DNA from: Artocarpus heterophyllus
Taxonomy: Eukaryota > Streptophyta > Magnoliopsida > Rosales > Moraceae
DNA length: 64,000 bases
Assembly (NCBI GenBank): GCA_025403435.1
Contig: CM046354.1
Coordinates: forward strand, 34,561,533-34,625,532
Reading direction: 5' to 3'
In this document: positions 1 to 10,075 of the stretch, piece by piece
How positions within the stretch are numbered: position 1 is the first letter of the stretch
Layout: each line of letters starts with the position of its first letter
Notes under the pieces: model-generated
The model's database searches: none
Seen by the model: the letters and a program-made list of their open reading frames with translations, nothing else
Told to the model about the DNA's origin: nothing
Program-made: the position numbers and the translations under genes

Positions 1-433
1 GAGTAATTCTAGACCTAGATGGTTGCCCACCTTTCTTGGAATTGCAAACCTCCTGAGAATCTTATCTGTGTAGCTAGCCTAAGACAAAGCTATCATTTTG
101 TTCTTCCTACCCAAAAAATCTAGATACTGAGAACAAAGTTAGCCTCACTTAAGTCCTTCATGTCAAACTGCTTGGTCAACAATATTTTTATTGATGACAA
201 TGTCGCAACGTCATTATCAATTAACAGAATGTCATCTACATAGAGCAGTATAAAAAATGCCTTTCCATCCTTAACATGTTTGTGCACACATAATTCCTCC
301 ACATTTTGTGCAAACCCATAAGTCTTGATCACTTGATCAAATCTTATGTTCCAAGAATGGGAAGCCTGCTTAAGTCCATATATTGACTTTAGAAGCTTAC
401 AAACCTTACCTTTCGGACCCTTGACCTTCAATT
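1..433 (-). pseudogene. Copy D: RT fragment (distal piece), Ty1/copia
   Basis: This minus-strand reverse transcriptase fragment holds the RT palm and C-terminal part. LKSIYGLKQA and the catalytic YVDDILL box (about 231-242) are readable. It is broken by stops near position 120 and by a 7-bp deletion near 40 relative to sister copies. It stops abruptly at 433, where an LTR end begins. The missing N-terminal RT half resumes at 26926, so the two pieces are one gene split by the insertion of copy C. The rest of copy D's RT, its RNase H and its 3' LTR lie to the left of the window. Family assignment is firm; no activity is expected. Confidence 0.9.
429..433. repeat. Left target-site duplication of copy C (CAATT)
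   Basis: The five bases before the LTR terminus TGTTGG at 434 are CAATT. The five bases after the other end of copy C (26926-26930) are GAATT. One mismatch fits an old 5-bp duplication. Joining the flanks across one copy restores continuous RT sequence. Confidence 0.7.
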
Positions 434-2086
434 TGTTGGAAAAATAGTACGTAGTGAAATTTTAAAAAATTTATATTAGAGTATTTTCCAAAACACAAGT
501 TTGACATGCTATATGCATCAATTAACCATATCTTACTAACCTTTGTGTGCTGAAGAACCCTCGCAAAACGTGAAGAGAAGTAACATTCCAGAACAGCCTC
601 AACCAACTGGTCTTCTTTGGTATTATCTATCCACAACCGAAGTGAGTGTGGCTCACAGGTATAGCTTTTCCGCTAGGTGACTCTCCTTCTAACCAATTGA
701 GAGAACCCAAAGCTAGTGTTCATGATTTGTAAACAAAAGCTCTCAGGGAGTTTTCAGATTCTCACTAGCAGAGTATCACTCTTAATCTCTCAACTGATTT
801 GAGTTACTCTTAAGACTCACTCTCTTTATATAGAGTTTGGGCCTAGGGTCAGTCCTTATTAGATTAGGTCTCAAAAACTCGAAACAGAATCAAGTTTGGA
901 TCAATATCTAACAAGATCCGCGTGAAAACGCGTAATCTTATCTCCCGCTGATGGGCAGGCTGAACATTCTGATCGGTAGGCTGAACAGACCAGTTCCGCA
1001 GGTCGACCACGTCATTCAGCAGGCCAAACTCCCGAGAAAAAATCTCCGCGAATCTTTTATTTTCGACCCGAGATTCTAAAGGATAAAGTCTGAGTTTTGA
1101 TTCAAATAACCCAATAGAGAAGATATCTGATCAAAACAAACTTTATCAAGATAATCTCTAAGAAAATAAATCAATTCATAATAATTCTACAAGTTTATCT
1201 TGTTCTAATTTGTCCAAAATTAAAACAACCGGTAAACAGACAAGAATTATCTGATTGCAATAATTCAACAAGTTTATCTTGAACTAGTTTCTTACAAAAT
1301 TAACTCAACCGATAAATAGACATGAATTATTTGATTCTTACAAATTTTAAACCAATCTGATAAATCCGACATTAGTCACCAATTATTGGAAAAGCACGCC
1401 GTGTCGTTATAGGATTTTGTGAGCTAGCAAAGGGGACAAAAATGGAACCTATAAAGTTCAAGCTCATGATAATTATGAAACCCAATATCCCAGATATACA
1501 TTTCACAATTATCAACTCCAACGCTACTCTACTAAAAGCTTGGACCTGCACTCTCAAACTTTATAGAATTACGGAGCTCGTGTAGCTAAGTCTCCATGAC
1601 ATATCTTAGTGTATCGCAACCCCATATGATCATCCATAATCGGCTTGAGGACAAGTTCAGTCTTACCTTCCCGATTATTTTTTATCTTACGTTCCATTGT
1701 CTCACCATTAGAAAACTTACCATCCAAAGATAGTATACCATTCGGTTGCACCTATGTATCCAAATGGTTGAGCGCTCCAGTTTTCCAATTATAGGACAAC
1801 GCATATAAGAGGATATCATTACTCCTAAAGAGGAGCTATGGATTCCATATCTATGAATAACAAGTCTACGCTATCAAGAGTCGTGCCTCCAATGTACCAG
1901 CATGCATACCACTATTGAGATGTGGGTGTCACCCTTTGGCACATCAAAAGACACAAGTTGAGACAACGGGCCCACTATTCATCTCAGGATTAAGATACAA
2001 TACAAATGACTATCTAAAGTGAATCGATTTGCCGAGACAGAATTATTAATCCAAATCAATTCACTTTATGTCCCGATCCAACACAT
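434..2086 (-). repeat. Copia LTR, distal part of copy C's 3' LTR (mosaic)
   Basis: This minus-strand LTR is truncated at its far end (2086). From 434 to about 870 it matches copy C's 5' LTR: a shared tagtacgtag near the end, the ctagcagagtatc variant, and the TATA region ctctttatataga. From about 950 it switches to the B/E subtype (actcccgagaaaaaatctcc, cgattattttttatc). This looks like an LTR-LTR recombinant. At 2086 the sequence flips into a plus-strand LTR. The GC-rich motif cluster is at about 950-1035. Confidence 0.85.
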
Positions 2087-2431
2087 ATTTTTTGAATGTG
2101 TGATAAGCAAACAGTAGTCTGAGACTGTCATTCTAAACCTTAAGAATTGGGCGTATGATGGACTGATTATGCGGAAGACACAATTCTTAAGGTGACGGTC
2201 TAAGTTTCACTGATCCGCAATCGAGGGAATGTATCAATAAAGAATTTATTATTTTATATATACCAAATCTTGTCCTCTTTACATTCATATTTTTTGAATG
2301 TATGATAAGCAAACAGTAGTCTGAGACTGTCATTCTAAACCTTAAGAATTGGGCGTATGATGGACTGATTATGCGGAAGACACAATTCTTAAGGTGACGG
2401 TCTAAAACATATGATCCGCAATCGAGGGAAT
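2085..2431 (+). repeat. Partial tandem duplication inside copy E 5' LTR
   Basis: The stretch from atattttttgaatg to gatccgcaatcgagggaat occurs at 2085-2230 and again at 2287-2431, about 201 bp apart. The 56 bases between them are LTR sequence that normally lies just before this stretch. The first copy reads gtttcact where the second reads aacatat, so the copies are close but not identical. Confidence 0.8.
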
Positions 2432-4186
2432 AAAGTTGGGCACTTTATTCATGTAAAGATTGTTATGTTGTCTATATCCCTTTTGGGGGATGGTTTGTCT
2501 TGACCATCGGAGTTGGACTCCGTGAATAGAAACATTGGCACGTTGTCATAGGTGACGATGTGTTGGATCGGGACATAAAGTGAATTGATTTGGATTAATA
2601 ATTCTGACTTAGCAAATCGATTCACTTTAGACAGTCATTTGTATTGTATCTTAATCCTGAGATGAATAGTGGGCCTGTTGTCTTGACTTGTGCCTTTTGA
2701 TGTGCCAAAGGGTGACACCCACATCTCAATAGTGGTATGCATACCGGTGCGTTGGAGGCATGACTCTTGATAGCGTAGACTTGTTATTCATAGATATGGA
2801 ATCCATAGCTCCTCTTTAGGAGTAATGATATCCTCTTATATGCGTTGTCCTGTAATTGGAAAATTGGAGCGCTCAACCATTTGGATACATAGGTGTAACC
2901 GAATGGTATACTATCTTTGGATGGTAAGTTTTCTAATGGTGAGACAATAGAACGTAAAATAAAAATAATCAAGAAGGTAAGACAGAACTTGTCCTTAAGC
3001 CGATTATGAATTATCATATGGGGATACGATACACTTTGATATGTCATGGAGACTTAGCTACATGAGCTTCGTAATTCAATAAAGTTTGAGAGTGCAACTC
3101 CAAGCTTTTAGTGGAGTTGCGTTGGAGTTGATAATTGTGAAATGTATACCTGGGATATTGGGTTTCATAATTATCACGAGCTTGAACTTTATAGGTCCAT
3201 TTTTGTCCCCTTTGCTAGCTCACAAAGTCCTGTAACGACACGGCGTGCTTTTTCAATAATTGGTGACTTATGTCGAATTTATCAGATTGGTTTAAAATTT
3301 GTAAGAATCAAATAATTCATGTCTATTTATCGGTTGAATTAATTTTGTAAGAAATTAGTTCAAGATAAACTTGTTGAATTATTGCGATCAGATAATTCTT
3401 GTTTGTTTATCGGTTGTTTTAATTTTGGACAAATTAGAACAAGATAAACTTGTAGAATTTTTGTGAATTGATTTATTTTCTTAGAGATTATCTTGATAAA
3501 TTTTGTTTTGATCAGATATCTTCTCTATTGGGTTATTTGAATCAAAACTGAGACTTTATCCTTCAGAATCTCAGGTGGAAAATAAAAGATTTGCAGAGAT
3601 TTTTTCTCGGGAGTTTGGCCTGCTGAATGACGTGGTTGGCCTGCTGAACTGGTTTGTTCGGCCTGCCCATCAGCGGGAGATAAGATTACGCATTTTCACA
3701 CGGATCTTGTTAGATATTGATCCGAACTTGATTCTGTTTCGAGTTTTTGAGACCTAATCTTATATGGACTGACCCCAGGACCAATAGCTATAAAAAGGGA
3801 GTGAGTCTCATGATTTACTCAGATCAGTCGAGAGATTAAGAGTGATACTCTTCTAGTGAACATCTAAAAACTCCCTGAGAGCTTTTGTTCACAAATCACG
3901 AACACTAGCTTTGGGTTCTCTCTATTGGTTGGAAGGAGAGTCACCGGTGGAAGAGCTGTATGTGTGAGCCCACACTTAGTTCAGTTGTGGATAGAGAATA
4001 GCAAAGAAGATCAGTTGGTTGAGGCTCTTCTAGAACGTTACTTCTCTACATAGGTTGCGGAGGTTCTTCGGCACACTGAGGTTAGTAAGATCTGTCTAAT
4101 TTATACATATAACATGTCAAACTTGTGTTTTGGAAATTACTCCGATGAAAAATTTTAAAATTCCGTTGCGTACTTTTTTTCCAACA
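2087..4186 (+). repeat. Copy E 5' LTR (rearranged start)
   Basis: The LTR ends CCAACA at 4186, directly before ATTGGTATCAGAGCC. Its expected first ~55 bases (TGTTAGACATG and what follows) are missing. Instead the sequence begins inside the LTR and then repeats a 146-bp stretch. From 2559 onward it is the inverted complement of 434-2086. A CCAAT box and TATAAAAAGGG lie at about 3781-3799, and a GC-rich motif cluster at about 3617-3680. Confidence 0.85.
3781..3799 (+). promoter_or_regulatory. Copy E 5' LTR promoter: CCAAT and TATA boxes
   Basis: A CCAAT box stands immediately upstream of TATAAAAAGGG (3789-3799). This is the usual layout of an LTR U3 promoter. The start of transcription is inferred to lie about 30 bases downstream. 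The same block recurs in the B/E-type LTRs. Confidence 0.6.
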
Positions 4187-4188
4187 AT

Positions 4189-4201
4189 TGGTATCAGAGC
4201 C
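4189..4201 (+). other. Copy E primer binding site (tRNA-iMet)
   Basis: TGGTATCAGAGCC begins two bases after the LTR end and is complementary to the 3' end of plant initiator methionine tRNA, the standard primer for plant copia elements. Confidence 0.9.
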
Positions 4202-5805
4202 GATGTTTTTACATAAATTTGCAAGTTTGTGATCGTGTTATATGCATAAATTTTGTGATCTTAATCTCTCCTATGCTTGAATTAAATTTTATAGAGAGAT
4301 GACACTCTAGGTTTCTATATAATATATATGTTGTCATGGATTATGGGGTGAATGTTTATTAATTAATTATGGTTGATTAAATCATTGTTTATTTATTTAT
4401 TAATTAATTAATACCGGTTATGGTTCCTTAGAGGTTAGAATGTGTATCTAGGTTTTTCATGCAATTAGATGGAGGACTATCATCTCCGTCTAGGAATTGT
4501 TATTTAATTTTTAATTTGTAAGAATTTTGTAATTAAATAATTATTCAGAGAAGACGAATCGAAAAGTTGGATCTAGAAGATTGATGATGGCGCCTCCAGG
4601 TATTTCCTGAGTCTCTAATTTTATGTTTTTGAATTGTTGAAAATAAAATTGATGAATTGCATTAAAATTGTATTTTCTAGAATGAGGGTTTTCTGCTCGG
4701 TCGGCATGCCGGACCTCACAGTTCGGCAGGCCGAAGATCACAGACCGATAGTCCAGACGTGTGGTTCGGCAGGCCGATAGTGGGGCAGAAATTTTGGTGC
4801 TCTACCGGCAGGCCGAACCTTCATGATATGGGTGATCGGCCTGCCGACCGAGAGCTGCCAAGTGTCCAGAAAAGGTGCAATTTTTTTGGTGCAATTTTAA
4901 TTTTATATTTGGGACGATTCTAAGAAACATTAAATTTGGATATAACCAGAAATATGAAGTATTCGATTCATATGGGATTGAAGACTTGAAAATGGATATT
5001 ATATGAAGAAGGATACAGCTTGATGATTCAAGGATAAAGAATCGATAGATGTCTCGATTATTCTCTTGTAATCTTAGTTTTCTATTCTCTAGGGTGGAAC
5101 CATAATATTATGGTTATTATTATTTTGCTTATAGCTTTGCTTGATTGCTTTGCTTGTCTGCATTATAATATGATTTACCATGTATATTGATAACATGTCA
5201 TATAGGATAAGGAGTGCCGCTCATATTAAAATTGTTCATGCATAATTTTAAAATAAAACCTTGACTTCAAAAGATTGAGTGGGAGAAGGTTTTTGAAGAG
5301 AGGACCTAAGGCCTCCATCGTTGGTCCATAGGAAGAACATGGTGGTCCCGACCCCTAGAAAGAGATTTCTATCATGTACCAGATTGGATCTCTGAAAGGA
5401 TAAGGTATTTTAGTATGATTTATGGTTGCACACTCCTAGGTGGTGATTATAAATCATGGATAAAATATTGAAACGGTGGTTATACACTGATGTTAATTTT
5501 ATTATTAACCTCCCTTAGGAGCTTTGTTAATAAAATTAATGGCCAAAGAAACAATTATTAGTATATGTTGGATCATACGGGTCCTGGATAGCATATATTA
5601 ATCAGGAGGGGATCCGTGTTCCTGATTGAATTTGGCATGACTCCCCTAGGAGCTTGTTGAATTCTGAGTTGGGAATTGTCGTTGTAAGGTTGTGATATTT
5701 TCAAGGTTTTGACACATAAACACATTTGTATGATTTTACATGATTGTGTTATCTTACTAAATTATTATATATGTTTGGTATATGTTTCTTTATTGTAGAT
5801 TGAAA
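4202..5805 (+). other. Copy E untranslated leader with GC-rich motif array
   Basis: This 1.6-kb leader lies between PBS and gag and has no plausible gene. It is AT-rich except for a dense cluster at about 4690-4860 of near-palindromic units such as ttcggcaggccgaa. The same layout is kept in copies B, C, D and F, so it belongs to the element. Confidence 0.75.
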
Positions 5806-6630
5806 ATGTCTAAAAACGCTTTATCATCGATACTTGACAAATACCAATTAATCGGTGAGAATTATAACGATTGGAAACGAAACCTGGACATCATCCTTTC
5901 CTTTGAGAAACTGAAACATATACTGACAACTCCTTGTCCTCCTGAGCCTATGGGAGACTCAAGTAATGAGCAATTCCAAGCGTACGATATGGCTAGCATG
6001 AACAACGTGTTGCAGGCTCAACATCAGGATTATGAGACTACGAAGCAGATCTTGGATAATCTTGAGGATATGGTCAGAGGCCAGGCCATAACGAAGTGGC
6101 AAGGGGCGATTTGGAAACTCTTAAACAGTAGACAGAGACCGGGGACATCTGTAAAGGAGCACATGATGTTGGTCATGGGTTACCTCGCTGAGGCTCAAAC
6201 CAATGGAGTCGACATCGATGCTGAAACTCAGATGACTATGGTCTTTGAGACTCTGTCTAAGGAATTTATTTCGTTTAGAGCTACTTTTAATCTAAGCAAT
6301 AGACGGGATATGACCTTGACAAAACTGATGAAACAGTTACAGGAGTTTGAACTGTTGATCAGGGAGTCTCCTGCTGGCGGTGAGGCCAACATGGTAGCTG
6401 CTTCTGGTTCCAATCCTAACTCTGGGAATGGAAAGAAGCAATAGGCCAAGAGTGGGAAATCTTTTATTCCTGCTGCTACCAAAAGCAAGAAGAAGAAGAA
6501 GAAGAACCAAAAGAAGCTTAAGTGCTTCTTCTGTGGTAAGGTCGGGCATATAAAGAAGCATGCAAGGACTTCCTTTCTAAGGGAGGTATGTGTGATCTTC
6601 TATTTTTAGAAACTTGTTTGGTTGAGGAAT
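5806..6630 (+). pseudogene. Copy E gag (capsid-nucleocapsid), broken
   Basis: The start ATG at 5806 opens MSKNALSSILDK, the shared gag start of this family, followed by an ENYNDWKRNLD stretch typical of copia gag (UBN2/retrotran_gag type). Compared with sister copies, 14 codons are missing after QAYD (near 5988). A TAG stop sits at 6442-6444. The basic stretch and CCHC knuckle CFFCGKVGHIKKH follow at about 6523-6562. A one-base deletion at the last cysteine (near 6561) shifts the frame. Gag would form the virus-like particle and bind RNA; this copy could not make the full protein. Confidence 0.85.
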
Positions 6631-6635
6631 CCAGT
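6631..6635. repeat. TRIM target-site duplication, left (CCAGT)
   Basis: CCAGT here and at 6976-6980 flank the TRIM exactly. Removing the element and one copy restores the copia sequence. Confidence 0.9.
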
Positions 6636-6746
6636 TGATATGAACCCACCTAACTCCACCCCAAAAGCTAGCTCGTGAGGGGAGGATTGTGAACCCATAT
6701 ATATAACACCCAAGACCACCCTCTCTAACCGATGTGGGACACATCA
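6636..6746 (-). repeat. TRIM terminal direct repeat, left
   Basis: This 111-bp repeat is identical by eye to 6865-6975. Confidence 0.92.
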
Positions 6747-6849
6747 TTCCCAACCCCTTTAGACTGCACGTCCTCGTGCCAACTCCGTCGTTAACCCGCA
6801 CGAGCGGCAGGGAACCTTTGTACATGCGCCCACCGACCAGCAGAGGTTT

Positions 6850-6862
6850 GGCTCTGATACCA
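6850..6862 (-). other. TRIM primer binding site
   Basis: GGCTCTGATACCA on the plus strand is the complement of TGGTATCAGAGCC and sits just inside the terminal repeat, which sets the TRIM's orientation as minus. Confidence 0.85.
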
Positions 6863-6864
6863 TA

Positions 6865-6975
6865 TGATATGAACCCACCTAACTCCACCCCAAAAGCTAG
6901 CTCGTGAGGGGAGGATTGTGAACCCATATATATAACACCCAAGACCACCCTCTCTAACCGATGTGGGACACATCA
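6865..6975 (-). repeat. TRIM terminal direct repeat, right
   Basis: Second 111-bp repeat; it ends in ACATCA immediately before the CCAGT duplication. Confidence 0.92.
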
Positions 6976-6980
6976 CCAGT

Positions 6981-7297
6981 GACATTTGGGTCATAGATTT
7001 CAGTGCAAGTAATCATGTTTGTGTTTCTGTGCAGGGATTCAAAGAAACGAGAAGTCTGCTATGTGAAGACTTAACGCTTTGGATGGGCGATGGATCCTTG
7101 GTCTCAACGGAAGCAGTGGGAGATGTCCATCTTTATTTTGATAATTATAGGAATTTAATTTTGCGCGATTGTTTTTATGTTCCTAAATTTAAAAGGAATT
7201 TAATTTCTGTATCTTCTTTATTTAAAGACTCCTATGTAGTATCTTTTAATGAAAAAGTGGTGATTCGTAAAAACAAATTTTTTTCTGTTCTGGATGG
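6981..7297 (+). pseudogene. Copy E protease and pre-integrase region
   Basis: The reading resumes after the TRIM with DIWVIDFSASNHVCV. In this family the aspartic protease box is IDSGATNHV, so the catalytic Asp remains but Ser-Gly have become Phe-Ser. The following WMGDGSLVSTEAVGDVHLYFDN and VPKFKRNLISVSSL segments are typical of copia protease and pre-integrase sequence. The frame stays open to 7358 but leaves the integrase frame near 7300. The protease would cut the Gag-Pol polyprotein; the altered active site argues against function. Confidence 0.85.
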
Positions 7298-8433
7298 ATG
7301 CAAAATAATCTATACTTTATCAAACCTAAGATGGACTTATTGCTTAATGCTGAGATAAATGATAATGACTCAAAAAGAATTAAAACTTCTCACTCTAATA
7401 AGACTTATCTTTGGCATTTGCGCCTTGGCCACATTAACCTGAATAGGATTCAAAGGTTGGTAAGGGATGGACCTTTAAGTCACTTAAAGGTGGAATGTAT
7501 ACCTCAATGTGAATCTTGTTTGGAGGGTAAAATGACCAAAAGACCATACGGGTCTAAGGGCAATAGGGCCGAAGGGGTTCTAGAACTTGTGCATAGTGAT
7601 GTTTGCGGACCAATGAACATCCAGGCACGAGGAGGGTATGAGTATTTCGTCACTTTTATTGACGATTACTCAAGATATGGGTATGTGTACCTAATGCACC
7701 ACAAAAGTGAAACTTATGATAAGTTTAGGGAGTTTCAGACTGAAGTGGAAAAGCAATTGGGTAGACCCATAAAGGCACTTCGATCTGATCGAGGTGGGGA
7801 ATACCTTTCTGATGAGTTCTTAGGACACTTGTTAGAGAATGAGATTTTATCCCATTTGACTGTGCCAGGCACTCCACAGTAGAATGGCGTAGTGGAGAGA
7901 AGGAATAGGACTTTGTTGGACATGATTCGGTCCATGATGAGTTATTCATCATTGCCTTTATCCTTTTGGGGATATGCACTACAAACCGCATGTTATCTTT
8001 TGAACAATGTGCCTTCAAAATCGGTCCCTAAAACTCCTCACGAGTTGTGGACAAGACGGAAGACATCCTTAAACCATATTCGCATATGGGGATGTCCAGC
8101 TCATGTCCTGTTTAAGGATCCGAATAAGTTGGAAGCATGTTCGAAAGTTTGCGTGTTTGTAGGATATCCAAAAGGGACTAAAGGGGGTTATTTTTATAAC
8201 CCAAAGGAAAATAAAGTCATGGTTTCAACTAATGCAACTTTCCTTGAGGAGAGTTACATGGACGACTTTAAACCTCAAAGCAAAGTGGTGCTTGAGGAGT
8301 TAAAGGGTGATCCGTTCACTCCAAAGGTTCCAAACGAAACCATTCCGATCGGTGTAGAAAAACCAAACAAACCTGAACAACAACCTCAGGGGCTTCGGCG
8401 TAGTGAGAGGATCGGGGGTCAACCGAGAGGTAT
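7298..8433 (+). pseudogene. Copy E integrase, interrupted
   Basis: This is a copia integrase with an HHCC zinc-binding head (HLRLGHINLNRI ... CESCLEGK, about 7410-7530). The catalytic core includes [25 protein letters not shown] and SDRGGEY, with the final Glu in [15 protein letters not shown] at 7880-7882 replaces the Gln of the conserved TPQQNG motif and lies between the second and third catalytic residues. The C-terminal part has the [14 protein letters not shown] signature. The enzyme would insert element cDNA into the chromosome; the internal stop makes this copy a pseudogene. Confidence 0.88.
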
Positions 8434-9515
8434 ATGTTCAATGGGGAGGTCTTTTTGGCTGAACCGGATGAACATGACAGGGATCCTTATACTTACACAG
8501 AAGCCATGGAGAATGTTGATTCAAGACTCTGGATAGAGGCCATGAACATAGAGATGAAGTCTATGGAGACTAATCGGGTCTGGGAACTTGTGGATCTTCC
8601 CGAAGGGGTAAAACACATAGGGTGTAAGTGGATCTACAAGAGGAAAAGTGGAGTGGATGGAAAGGTCAAAACCTTTAAGGCTAGATTGGTAGCTAAGGGT
8701 TATACGCAAAAGGAAGGAATCGATTATGAGGAAACCTTTTCTCCTGTAGCCATGCCTAAGTCCATCTGGATTCTCTTGTCCATAGCTACCGCTCTCGACG
8801 ATGAGATTTGGCAGATGGATGTCAAGACGGCTTTCCTTAATGGCTATCTTGATGAGTCTATTTATATGGAACAACCAGACGGGTTCAAGGTCGCGGGTCA
8901 AGAGGGTAAGGTTTGTAAGCTGCTAAAGTCAATTTATGGACTTAAGCAGGCATCCCGTTCTTGGAACATAAGATTTGATCGAGTGATCAAGACTTATGGG
9001 TTCTCACAAAATGTGGATGAACCATGTGTTTACAAACACATAAAGGATGGGAAGGTGGTTTTTCTACTGCTCTATGTAGATGACATTCTGCTAATTGGCA
9101 ATGACGTTGGCGTGTTGTCATCGGTCAAATTATGGTTGGCCAAGTAGTTTGACATGAAGGACTTAGGTGAGGCTAATTTTGTTCTCGGTATCCAGATCTT
9201 TTAGGATAGGAAGAACAAAATGATAGCTTTGTCTCAGGCCAGCTACATAGCTGAAATTCTCAGGAGGTTTGCAATGCAGGATTCCAAGAAACGTGGGCAA
9301 CCATCTAGGTAAGGAATTACTCTTTCTAAGAAAGACTCTCCAAAGTCTTATGAAGAAAGAGAATACATGAAGAAGGTGCCTTATGCTTCGGCAATGGGTA
9401 GTCTCATGTATGCCATGCTTTGCACACAACCTGATATTAGCTATGCGGTCGGGATTGTAAGTCGATTTCAGGCGGATCTAGGACCAACCATTGGGTTGCG
9501 GTAAAGCATATTTTC
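8434..9515 (+). pseudogene. Copy E reverse transcriptase, interrupted
   Basis: Copia RT (RVT_2 type) is readable from WIYKRKSGVDGKV through [24 protein letters not shown] and SIYGLKQASRSW to the catalytic YVDDILLIGND (about 9073-9105). Stops follow at 9148 (TAG), near 9203 (TAG) and near 9312 (TAA). A one-base loss near 9481 shifts into the RNase H frame. It would copy element RNA into DNA. The first part is intact over about 235 codons, the best-preserved RT stretch of this copy. Confidence 0.88.
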
Positions 9516-10061
9516 ATGTACCTGAGAAGGACTCGAGGGTATATGCTTGTGTATTTAGGTGAGGATTTAACTCCTCTAGGATACACTGATTCAGATTTTC
9601 AATCCTGTCTGGATTCTAGGAAATCGACTTTGGGGTTTATGTTTACTCTAGGTGGCGCTGCCATCAGTTGGAGGAGTGCAAAGCAAGATTGCACTTCGGA
9701 TTCAACGATGGAGGCCAAGTATGTGGCGGCTAGTGATGCTTCGAAAGAAGCAGTGTGGCTCCACAAGTTCCTTGGGGATCTTGAGGTAGTTCCTGGTATG
9801 GATAAAGCGGTATCACTATACTGTGATAACAGTGCAGCGGTAGCTAATGCTAAGGAACCAAGATTTCACAAGAGGAGTAAGCATATTGATCGGAAGTATC
9901 ATGTGATAAAGGACTTCGTTGAGGGTGGGCATGTCATAGTGTGCAAGATCACGTCAGAGGACAATTTAGCTGATCCATTTACGAAGACACTTACTGGGAG
10001 AGTCTTCGAAAGGCATGTGGAAGCTATGGGGATGCGAAATTTGTTGTATTCACTCACTTAG
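9516..10061 (+). pseudogene. Copy E RNase H
   Basis: The copia RNase H domain is open over 181 codons. The acidic residues fall in YTDSDFQSC, TMEAKYVAASDA and LYCDNSAAVANA, followed by KHIDRKYHVIKDFV and EDNLADPFTKTL. It ends with a normal stop just before the PPT. It would remove RNA from the RNA-DNA hybrid. The domain itself looks intact, but it is cut off from RT by upstream frame damage, so it is part of a broken polyprotein. Confidence 0.88.
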
Positions 10062-10064
10062 TGC

Positions 10065-10075
10065 AAGTGGGAGAT
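10065..10075 (+). other. Copy E polypurine tract
   Basis: AAGTGGGAGAT directly precedes the LTR start TGTTAGACATG and would prime plus-strand DNA. Confidence 0.85.

Larger units (their letters stand above)
6636..6975 (-). mobile_element. TRIM (terminal-repeat retrotransposon in miniature)
   Basis: This 340-bp non-coding element has two identical 111-bp direct terminal repeats and a 118-bp interior. Read on the minus strand it begins TGATGTGTCCCACATCGG. Just inside the first repeat is TGGTATCAGAGCC, a tRNA-iMet primer site. Just before the second repeat is a purine tract, AAAGGGGTTGGGAA. The ends are TG...CA and the insertion is flanked by CCAGT. It has no coding capacity, so it would depend on enzymes of another element. 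No 5S rRNA-like segment was recognised, so it does not look like Cassandra. Identical repeats imply a recent insertion or recent homogenisation. Confidence 0.92.

Noticed and set aside
4189..4201. tRNA gene at the primer sites
   Set aside because: Only the short complement of the tRNA 3' end is present, without arms or A/B boxes.
6636..6975. Cassandra-type TRIM carrying 5S rRNA
   Set aside because: No 5S-like segment was recognised in the 111-bp repeats.
6577..6994. Minus-strand coding frames across the TRIM
   Set aside because: They come from translating the non-coding terminal repeats twice; the element has a clear TRIM structure.
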